A stretch of 50,789 bases of DNA from Iamia sp038233335 (lineage in GTDB: Bacteria > Actinomycetota > Acidimicrobiia > Acidimicrobiales > Iamiaceae). The notes beneath the pieces were generated by a model. The model worked only from the letters and a program-made list of their open reading frames with translations. It was not told the origin of the DNA and searched no databases. Where the stretch lies: contig JBBSME010000004.1 of NCBI GenBank assembly GCA_038233335.1, positions 1 through 50,789 on the forward strand, given 5' to 3'. The position numbers were made by a program, and so were the translations under genes. Each line of letters opens with the position of its first letter. Position 1 is the stretch's first letter. This document shows positions 41,763 through 48,334 of this stretch, one piece after another.

Positions 41763-44042
41763 ATGCGCACCCGACCGATCCCCGCCCACAACCTGAAGAC
41801 CACCCGCTCCGGTGGGGTGAAGCGGCGCAACCTCTTCTGGCGGTGGCGTCGCCTCTTCTACCTCGTCGGGCTGGTCATGGTCACCGGCGTGGCCGGGGCC
41901 GGCTTCGTCGTCTCCCAGATCGAGGTGCCCTCCACCCCTGAGCCCGAGGCCCAGACCACCTTCGTCTGCACCTCCGAGGTCCGCGCCGGCCAGTGCAACG
42001 AAGAGCGGTCCGTGGCCTCGTTCCACGGGGAGGAGGACCGGGTCAACGTCGCGCTGGACGAGGTCCCCCAGGTGACCGTCAACGCGATCATCGCCGCCGA
42101 GGACCGCGACTTCTTCGAGCACGGCGGCGTCGACCCGGTCGGCATCACCCGGGCCGCGCTGTCCGACATCCGGGGCGGCTCGGCGTCGCGCCAGGGCGGC
42201 TCCACCATCACCCAGCAGTACGTGAAGAACGTCTACCTGAACAGCGATCGCACGCTCACCCGCAAGATCCGCGAGGCGGTCATCGCCATCAAGCTGGAGC
42301 AGGAGGTCTCCAAGGAGCAGATCCTGGAGAACTACCTCAACACCATCTACTTCGGTCGGGGTGCCTACGGCATCGGTGCCGCGGCGCGGGCGTACTTCAG
42401 CAAGGGCGTCAGCGAGCTCACGCTGCCGGAGTCGGCCCTGCTGGCCGGGCTCATCCGTTCGCCCCAGCGGGCCGAGCCCTACCAGTTCCCGGTGGAGGCC
42501 AAGCGGCGTCGTCGCACCGTGCTCGACGCCATGTTGGAGGAGGACATGATCTCCCAGGGGGAGCACGACCTCTCCGACGGGGGGCCCTTCGACGTGTACC
42601 ACGACCTCGCCATCTGGAGCCCGAGCAACGGCGTCGACGTGGACCCCAGCGTCTCGGTGTTCGGGGCGGACTACTTCATCGAGTACGTCCGCAAGGAGGT
42701 GACCGACCGCTACGGCAGCGACGCCGTGTTCGGCGGGGGGCTGAGGATCTACACGACCCTCGACAAGGACCTCCAGCAGGACGCCTACGAGGCAGTGACC
42801 TCGACGCTCGACCAGGACGGCGACCCGTCGGGGTCTCTCGTCGCGATCGACGACACCGGTCAGGTGCGGGCCATGATGGGCGGACGGGACTACAGCGAGA
42901 ACCCGCTGAACCTGGCCGTGCGGGGCGGGGGCGGCGATGGTCGTCAGGCCGGGTCCACGTTCAAGCCCTTCGCCCTGGCCGAGGCGGCCCACGCCGGCTA
43001 CTCGTTGGAGTCCCGCATCCCGACGCCGTCGACCAAGACCTTCCCCGGCGCCGACAACGGGGAGGACTGGGAGGTGGAGGGCGGGTGCTGCGGCGGCAAC
43101 AGCGACCTCATCGAGGCCACGGCGCGGTCGTCCAACACCGCCTACGCCCAGCTCATGTTGGACCTGGGTCCCGAGAAGGTGGCCGAGATGGCCCGCGACC
43201 TCGGAGTCCGGGCCGACCTGGGCGAGGCCGTGAACCCGTCGCTGGTGTTGGGCACGGCCAACCTGTCGGTGCTCGACATGGCCAGCGCCTACTCCACCTT
43301 CGCCAACCTGGGGACCCAGATCGAGCCTCGCGTCGTCACCCGCGTGGAGCGGGCCGACGGCACGCTCATCGAGGACTTCACCGCGGAGCGCACCCCGGTC
43401 CTGAGCACCGAGGAGGCGGCCGGGGTCACCTACGCCCTGGAGCAGGTCATCGACCACGGCACCGGCACCGCGGCGGCCCTCGACCGCCCGGCCGCCGGGA
43501 AGACCGGCACCACCCAGGAGAACCGCGACGCCTGGTTCGTCGGCTTCACCCCCAAGCTCACCGCTGCGGCCTGGATGGGCTACGTGGACAACCGGCCCAT
43601 GGACGACGTGCGGGGCGGCCTGGTGCAGGGCGGTGACCTCCCGGCCCAGATGTGGCGGGCGTTCATGGAGCGGGCCACCGTGGGCACGGAGGTGGACGAG
43701 TTCGTCGAACCCGTCGACCTGTCCGAGGGCGAGGCCCTGGATCCGGACCTGGGCAAGGGGGCGAGCGGCTCCCCGGCCGCATCGGACTCGACCGGTGGCG
43801 TGATCGATGATGGCGCGACCGGTGGGGAGGGGACCGGGTCGACCGATGACGAGGGGACCGGGTCGACCGATGACGAGGGGACCGGGGACGACGCGACCAG
43901 CGGCGGCGCGGGTGACACCGACGACGGCGGTGACGGGGTGGGGCCCGACGGGATCAAGGGCACCGCGGACGACGACGGGGGGACCGCGCCCGGTCCCGAC
44001 GGGATCTACGGCACCGACGACGACATCCTGACCGGCGGGTAG
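41763..44042 (+). CDS. Class A penicillin-binding protein (PonA type)
   Basis: A 759-residue bifunctional peptidoglycan synthase. After a basic cytoplasmic start there is a membrane helix at about 31-52. The transglycosylase domain has Glu113 in EDRDFFEHGG, QGGSTITQQYVKN, and KEQILENYLNTIYFG. The transpeptidase domain has STFK (Ser398), SSN (456-458) and KTGT (580-583). From about 665 the tail is disordered, with repeats of GTGSTDDE and two GPDGI-x-GT-x-DD units that resemble calcium-binding loops. Place after DUF5318 and before rpsF is as in mycobacteria. No PASTA domain. Confidence 0.95.
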   Translation: MRTRPIPAHNLKTTRSGGVKRRNLFWRWRRLFYLVGLVMVTGVAGAGFVVSQIEVPSTPEPEAQTTFVCTSEVRAGQCNEERSVASFHGEEDRVNVALDEVPQVTVNAIIAAEDRDFFEHGGVDPVGITRAALSDIRGGSASRQGGSTITQQYVKNVYLNSDRTLTRKIREAVIAIKLEQEVSKEQILENYLNTIYFGRGAYGIGAAARAYFSKGVSELTLPESALLAGLIRSPQRAEPYQFPVEAKRRRRTVLDAMLEEDMISQGEHDLSDGGPFDVYHDLAIWSPSNGVDVDPSVSVFGADYFIEYVRKEVTDRYGSDAVFGGGLRIYTTLDKDLQQDAYEAVTSTLDQDGDPSGSLVAIDDTGQVRAMMGGRDYSENPLNLAVRGGGGDGRQAGSTFKPFALAEAAHAGYSLESRIPTPSTKTFPGADNGEDWEVEGGCCGGNSDLIEATARSSNTAYAQLMLDLGPEKVAEMARDLGVRADLGEAVNPSLVLGTANLSVLDMASAYSTFANLGTQIEPRVVTRVERADGTLIEDFTAERTPVLSTEEAAGVTYALEQVIDHGTGTAAALDRPAAGKTGTTQENRDAWFVGFTPKLTAAAWMGYVDNRPMDDVRGGLVQGGDLPAQMWRAFMERATVGTEVDEFVEPVDLSEGEALDPDLGKGASGSPAASDSTGGVIDDGATGGEGTGSTDDEGTGSTDDEGTGDDATSGGAGDTDDGGDGVGPDGIKGTADDDGGTAPGPDGIYGTDDDILTGG

Positions 44043-44054
44043 CCGGGCCCGACC

Positions 44055-44237
44055 TCAGCGGTCGCTGATCAGCTGGTGGGGGTAGTGCGTGCGACAGGCC
44101 GCGCACCACCGCTCGATGTCGCCCACCCGCACGTCGGGCTCCTCGCCCGGCGCGCCGGGGGTGACGTACAGGCGCTGCAGGGTGACCAGGTCGTCGGCCT
44201 CCGCGTCGCCACAGCTCTCGCAGATGCCGGAATCCAT
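44055..44237 (-). CDS. 60-residue zinc-finger-like protein
   Basis: A small antisense-oriented gene between the penicillin-binding protein gene and panB. It begins MDSGICESCGDAEADD and has a second pair, CAAC, near residue 48, so four cysteines (CxxC-CxxC) could hold one zinc. Between them is LVTLQRLYVTP. ATG at 44237. A longer frame to 45281 is open but is antisense to panB and not coding. I do not recognise the family; its cysteine spacing and sensible start make it likely real. Confidence 0.62.
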   Translation of the reverse strand: MDSGICESCGDAEADDLVTLQRLYVTPGAPGEEPDVRVGDIERWCAACRTHYPHQLISDR

Positions 44238-44280
44238 CGGCGACAGGGTAGGGCTGCTCCGGCGGCGTCCGCGCCCTGGG

Positions 44281-44310
44281 TTGGGCGAACGCTCCGGGGC
44301 TCGGTATCCT
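44281..44310 (+). promoter_or_regulatory. panB: Possible panB promoter
   Basis: TTGGGC (44281-44286) and TATCCT (44305-44310) are spaced by 18 bp, a weak match to the housekeeping -35/-10 pattern, about 55 bp before the panB start. A strong ribosome site AAGGAGG follows at about 44351. Confidence 0.35.
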
Positions 44311-44363
44311 GAGGGGGACCGCTGGCAGCCACCAAGGCGCTGGACGGACAAGGAGGTAGCCCC

Positions 44364-45245
44364 ATGGGCTCGACCGTTCCCGACGCTCGTCGTCGACCGC
44401 TGACCGCCCCCGCGATCCGTGACCGCAAGGTCCGCGACGGATCCGACCCGCTGGTCATGGTGACCGCCTACGACGCCCCCGGCGCCCGCATGGCCGATGC
44501 CGCCGGGGTCGACATGATCCTGGTGGGTGACTCCCTGGCCATGGTCGTGCTCGGCTACGACGACACCCTCCAGGTCACCATCGACGATATGGCCCACCAC
44601 ACAGCCGCGGTGGGGCGGGCCAAGCCCTCGGCCCTGGTGGTCGGCGACCTCCCCTGGATGAGCTACCACGTCGATCGGGCCGAGACGGTGCGCAATGCCG
44701 CCGCCCTGGTCCGGGCCGGCGCCGGCGCGGTGAAGCTGGAGGGCGGCCGCAAGCGCCTCCCAATGGTCGAGGCCATCGTCGACGCCGAGATCCCGGTTAT
44801 GGGCCACCTCGGCCTCACCCCCCAGTCGGTGAAGGCCATGGGCGGCTTCAAGGTCCAGGGCCGGACCACCGAGGCCGCCGTCCAGCTGGTCTCGGCGGCC
44901 AAGGCCCTGGCCCACGCCGGCGCCTTCGCCCTGGTCCTCGAGGGCATCCCCGACGAGGTGGCCCGCCTGGTCACCGAGGCGGTCGACGTCCCCACCATCG
45001 GCATCGGTGCCGGTCCCCACTGCGACGGCCAGGTGCTGGTGTACCACGACGTCCTCGGCATCGAGGACCGCCTGGCCCCCAAGTTCGTCCGTCGCTACGC
45101 CTCGATCGGGGCCGAGTCCACCGATGCGCTGGGACGCTTCGCGGCCGACGTGCGCAGCGGCTCCTTCCCCGGCCCCGAGGAGAGCTACCACCTCTCTGCG
45201 GAGGTGGCCGAGACCCTCGGCCTCTACGGCGCCGAGGCCCGCTGA
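44364..45245 (+). CDS. panB: 3-methyl-2-oxobutanoate hydroxymethyltransferase
   Basis: A 293-residue TIM-barrel enzyme that makes ketopantoate from 2-oxoisovalerate and methylene-tetrahydrofolate, the first step toward pantothenate and CoA. Motifs are VMVTAYDAPGARMADAAG, ILVGDSLAMVVLGYDDT, LPWMSYH, AVKLEGG, GHLGLTPQSV and IGIGAGPHCDGQVLVYHDVLG. The ATG has AAGGAGG 7 nt upstream. No panC or panD is beside it. Confidence 0.97.
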   Translation: MGSTVPDARRRPLTAPAIRDRKVRDGSDPLVMVTAYDAPGARMADAAGVDMILVGDSLAMVVLGYDDTLQVTIDDMAHHTAAVGRAKPSALVVGDLPWMSYHVDRAETVRNAAALVRAGAGAVKLEGGRKRLPMVEAIVDAEIPVMGHLGLTPQSVKAMGGFKVQGRTTEAAVQLVSAAKALAHAGAFALVLEGIPDEVARLVTEAVDVPTIGIGAGPHCDGQVLVYHDVLGIEDRLAPKFVRRYASIGAESTDALGRFAADVRSGSFPGPEESYHLSAEVAETLGLYGAEAR

Positions 45246-45316
45246 CCGTCTGCTCCGTCCCGGGTCGACCCGAGCGGGCACGGCCCGCCCGGGCGAGGGG
45301 CTGGCCGTCGACCATC

Positions 45317-45928
45317 ATGGCGCCCGTGCGCGTTCCCGCCGTCCTGATCGCCTGCCTGCTCCTGCTGAGCGCCTGCACCGACGACGGCAGCACGGCGACG
45401 GCGGAGACGACGACGCCGGCGGCCACCGGCTCGGCCGGGGCCACCTCCGACGCCGGCCTGCCGGAGGTCGACGGCCCCTTCGCCCCGGGCCGCACCCAGC
45501 TGCCCGGCTTCGGTGAGGTCCAGGTCCGGATCGTCGACGGCCCCGACGGGGAGCCCATCGTCCTTTGCGTCCTGCTGGCCGAGACGACCGAGCAGCGGGC
45601 CCGGGGGCTCATGGAGGTGACCGACCCCGACCTCGGTGGCTACGACGGGATGGTCTTCACCTACGACGAGGACCGCACCGGCGGCTTCTACATGAAGGAC
45701 ACGCTGCTGCCGCTGTCGATCGCGTACCTCGACGCGGAGGGCGCGGTGGTCGACGTCCGGGACATGGAGCCCTGCCCGCCCGACACCGAGACCTGCCCCA
45801 CCTACCCGCCGTCGGGCCCATACCGCACCACCCTGGAGGTGACCCAGGGCGCCCTGGCCCCGCTCGGCCTGGAGCTCGGCTCCGACGCCCGCCTCCAGCT
45901 CGACGGGGCCTGCCTTCCCGCCACCTGA
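45317..45928 (+). CDS. DUF192 lipoprotein
   Basis: A 203-residue exported lipoprotein. The signal peptide has a lipobox LLSAC (Cys at about 20), followed by a Thr/Ala-rich spacer to about 50. The DUF192 domain follows, with EQRARGLMEVTDPDLGGYDGMVF, GGFYMKDTLLPLSIAYLD and VVDVRDMEPCPP. The first ATG at 45317 is taken. The role of DUF192 is not known. The downstream 208 bp before rpsF show no gene. Confidence 0.9.
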   Translation: MAPVRVPAVLIACLLLLSACTDDGSTATAETTTPAATGSAGATSDAGLPEVDGPFAPGRTQLPGFGEVQVRIVDGPDGEPIVLCVLLAETTEQRARGLMEVTDPDLGGYDGMVFTYDEDRTGGFYMKDTLLPLSIAYLDAEGAVVDVRDMEPCPPDTETCPTYPPSGPYRTTLEVTQGALAPLGLELGSDARLQLDGACLPAT

Positions 45929-46136
45929 CGGCCCGCGCGCCGGGTCACCGAGCCTCGCTGTCACACCCCCCTGCGACACTCGGGACATGAGTGCAGCGCC
46001 CGCCCGTCACCGGCCCCAACCCGCCGCCTCGCTGAGTGGTGCCTCCGTCCGGTACGGTCGCACGGTCCAATCGACCCTGCCCCGGACCGCCCGGGGCCCC
46101 GGTGCTCCCGGGTCCACAGGGAGGTCCTGACTCGCC

Positions 46137-46481
46137 ATGCGAGCATATGAGCTGATGGTCATCTTCGACGGTGACCTCGACGAATCAACCGTCCAGGGTG
46201 GGATCAACCGCATCCACGCCCAGATCGAAGAGGCCGGCGGCCTCACGGCCTCCACCGACAAGTGGGGCACGCGCCGCTTCGCCTACGAGATCAACCACAA
46301 GAACGTCGGGTTCTACGTGGTGCTCGAGATCCTGGCTGAGCCGGGTGCCCTCGACCGCCTCGAGGGAACGCTGCGGCTCGCGGACGAGGTCGTCCGCCAC
46401 AAGCTCATCCGGCTCCCCGACAAGGAGGCCGCCAAGCGCGGCCTCATCGGTGGGGCGGCTCCGGCTGAGGCCGGGGCCTGA
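46137..46481 (+). CDS. rpsF: 30S ribosomal protein bS6
   Basis: A 114-residue small-subunit protein that pairs with bS18. It starts MRAYELMVIFDGDLDE and shows GTRRFAYEINHKNVGFYVVLE and the VVRHKLIRLP end of the fold, with a short Ala/Gly tail. First gene of the rpsF-ssb-rpsR-rplI operon. GGGAGG is about 12 nt before the ATG, longer than usual. Confidence 0.97.
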   Translation: MRAYELMVIFDGDLDESTVQGGINRIHAQIEEAGGLTASTDKWGTRRFAYEINHKNVGFYVVLEILAEPGALDRLEGTLRLADEVVRHKLIRLPDKEAAKRGLIGGAAPAEAGA

Positions 46482-46496
46482 TCAAAGGACACTCCG

Positions 46497-47006
46497 ATGG
46501 CAAACGACAACAACGTGACCGTCGCGGGCAACATCACCCGCGACCCTGAGCTCCGCTTCACCCCCAGCGGACAGGCTGTGGCCACCTTCGGCCTGGCCGT
46601 CAACCGCCGCTGGCAGAACCGCCAGACCAACGAGTGGGAGGAACAAGTCAGCTTCTTCGACATCAAGTGCTGGGCCCAGATGGCCGAGAACGTGACCGAG
46701 TCGCTCACCAAGGGCTCGCGGGTGGTCGTGTCCGGCCGCCTCGAGCAGCGCTCGTGGGAGACCGACAACGGCGACAAGCGCTCCAAGGTGGAGGTGGTGG
46801 CCGACGAGATCGCCCCCAGCCTCCGCTGGGCCACCGCCCAGATCACCCGCAACGAGCGCAGCGGCGGTGAGGGCGGCAGCTACGGCGGCGGTGGCGGCCG
46901 GCCCCGCAACGACGAAGGCAACCGAGGTGGGTCGTCGGGTGGGGCGCCCGCAGCCTCCAACACCGGCGGTGCCGGTGGCAACGACACGGATGAGGAGCCG
47001 TTCTGA
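46497..47006 (+). CDS. ssb: Single-stranded DNA-binding protein
   Basis: A 169-residue SSB. The OB fold spans about 1-110 (NNVTVAGNITRDPELRFTPSG, VSFFDIKCW, then SRVVVSGRLEQRSWETDNGDKRSK). A Gly-rich linker follows, and the end DEEPF is the acidic tip that recruits repair and replication proteins. Its stop overlaps the rpsR start by one base. Its neighbours are those seen in mycobacteria. Confidence 0.97.
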   Translation: MANDNNVTVAGNITRDPELRFTPSGQAVATFGLAVNRRWQNRQTNEWEEQVSFFDIKCWAQMAENVTESLTKGSRVVVSGRLEQRSWETDNGDKRSKVEVVADEIAPSLRWATAQITRNERSGGEGGSYGGGGGRPRNDEGNRGGSSGGAPAASNTGGAGGNDTDEEPF

Positions 47007-47452
47007 TGGCAGGAGACAAGCCCAAGCGGGGCAAGAACAAGGACAACGCCCGCCGCAGCAAGAAGAAGATCAGCGTCCTCAACACCGACAAGGTGTGGTA
47101 CGTCGACTACAAGGACGTGAACCTCCTCAAGCGGTTCATGTCCGACCGGGCCAAGATCCGGGCTCGGCGGGTCACCGGCAACAGCGCCCAGCAGCAGAGC
47201 GACGTGGCCATGGCCATCAAGATCGCTCGCGAGATGGCGCTGCTGCCCTACGCCAACCGCGTCACCCAGCAGCGGGGCGGTGGCCGCGATCGCGGCGATC
47301 GCGGCGACCGTGGCCTCCGGCCCGACGGTCCCATGCCCAAGCCCTCGGCCCCGCCCCCCACCGGGGGTCCGGGCGAGGAGGGTGAGGCGCCCGAGGGCGC
47401 CACCGAGGCCCCGGCCGCTGAGGCTCCGGCCACCGAGGAGGTCGAGGCCTGA
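47006..47452 (+). CDS. rpsR: 30S ribosomal protein bS18 with long acidic tail
   Basis: A 148-residue protein. Residues 1-90 are bS18 (KVWYVDYKDVNLLKRFMSD, AKIRARRVTGNSAQQQ, AIKIAREMALLPY). bS18 normally ends near there at about 75-90 residues. Here a further stretch of about 58 residues follows: a short RGGGRDRGDRGDRG segment, then a Pro, Ala and Glu-rich acidic tail. No zinc cysteines are seen, so it is the zinc-free form. The stop overlaps rplI by one base. Confidence 0.93.
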   Translation: MAGDKPKRGKNKDNARRSKKKISVLNTDKVWYVDYKDVNLLKRFMSDRAKIRARRVTGNSAQQQSDVAMAIKIAREMALLPYANRVTQQRGGGRDRGDRGDRGLRPDGPMPKPSAPPPTGGPGEEGEAPEGATEAPAAEAPATEEVEA

Positions 47453-47898
47453 TGCGCGTCGTCCTCCACGCCGATGTCGACGGCGTCGGCACCAAGGGTG
47501 AGGTGGTGGACGTGGCCGACGGCCACGCCCGCAACCTCCTGCTCCCCGCGGGCCAGGCCGTCAAGGCCACTCCCGGGGCCGAGGCCCAGGCCGAGGGCAT
47601 GCGCCGCCGTCGGGCCAGCCGCGACGCGGGCGACCGGGCCGCAGCCGAGGACGTGGCCAAGACCCTCGTCCCGGCCACCATCGTCGTCACCGCCAAGTCC
47701 GGCACCGAGGGCCGCCTGTTCGGCTCGGTCGGCACCACCGAGGTGGCCGAGGCCATCGAGGCCCAGACCGGCATCGTCCTCGACAAGCGCAAGCTGGTCC
47801 TCGACGAGCCCGTCAAGGAGACGGGCGAGTTCCAGGTGACCGCCCGGCTCCACCCCAACGTCGAGTTCCCCGTCCGCTTCGAGGTCGTGGGGACCTGA
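47452..47898 (+). CDS. rplI: 50S ribosomal protein bL9
   Basis: A 148-residue large-subunit protein with the two-domain bL9 shape. The N-terminal domain has VVLHADVDGVGTKGEVVDVADGHARNLLLPAGQA. A long helix follows (EGMRRRRASRDAGDRAAAEDV) and the C-terminal domain has GRLFGSVGTTEVAEAIEAQ. Last gene of the rpsF operon, followed by a strong hairpin. Confidence 0.97.
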   Translation: MRVVLHADVDGVGTKGEVVDVADGHARNLLLPAGQAVKATPGAEAQAEGMRRRRASRDAGDRAAAEDVAKTLVPATIVVTAKSGTEGRLFGSVGTTEVAEAIEAQTGIVLDKRKLVLDEPVKETGEFQVTARLHPNVEFPVRFEVVGT

Positions 47899-48334
47899 TG
47901 CCGCTCCGGTCCGACACCTCCGGGTGTCGGACCGGTCGTCGCCCCCACCCGGGGGCGGCGGCGGCGCGCCTCCGGTCCCGGGCAGGGAGCGCGCTCGTCC
48001 CCAGGCTCGGCGAGTTGTCCACCGGCCTTCCACAGGAAGATCGGGGTTACGTTCCACAGGCCCGATGGGGTTGGGTGGGGGAGGCGGGGGCCACGCCCCG
48101 CACGGGCCCGGGTGGGGCCCATCATCCACCGGTCGGGACGGCTTCGCCGGCCCGAGTCCGGACGACCGCGCGCCGACACCCCGGGCGCACCCCGATCCAG
48201 GTGATCGCACCCGTGACTGAGCACAGCGAGCGAACAAGAGGGCACCGCGGTGCCCTCGCCGGCCCCGGCGGCCGGCGCCGGGGTCCCATGGCCGGGGCGG
48301 GCTCGCGGTCGCGACACGAGACGAGGGCGCGCTG
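47899..48334. other. rplI-dnaB interval with three hairpins
   Basis: A 436-bp gap with no gene seen. It holds the rplI terminator (47906-47935), a DnaA-box-like TTGTCCACC at 48015-48023 (one mismatch), and two hairpins before dnaB: a perfect 20-bp palindrome GAGGGCACCGCGGTGCCCTC at 48238-48257 and a stem CCCCGGC/GCCGGGG at 48263-48283. The last two lie in the likely dnaB leader. Confidence 0.6.
47906..47935 (+). terminator. rplI terminator with TCCG tetraloop
   Basis: A perfect 13-bp stem (CCGGTCCGACACC with its complement) closed by the four-base loop TCCG, a UNCG-type stable tetraloop in RNA. It begins 8 bp after the rplI stop. No T-run follows, as usual in this genome. Confidence 0.8.

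Noticed and set aside
44238..45281. Long minus-strand extension of the 60-residue zinc protein
   Set aside because: It is antisense to panB along its whole length.
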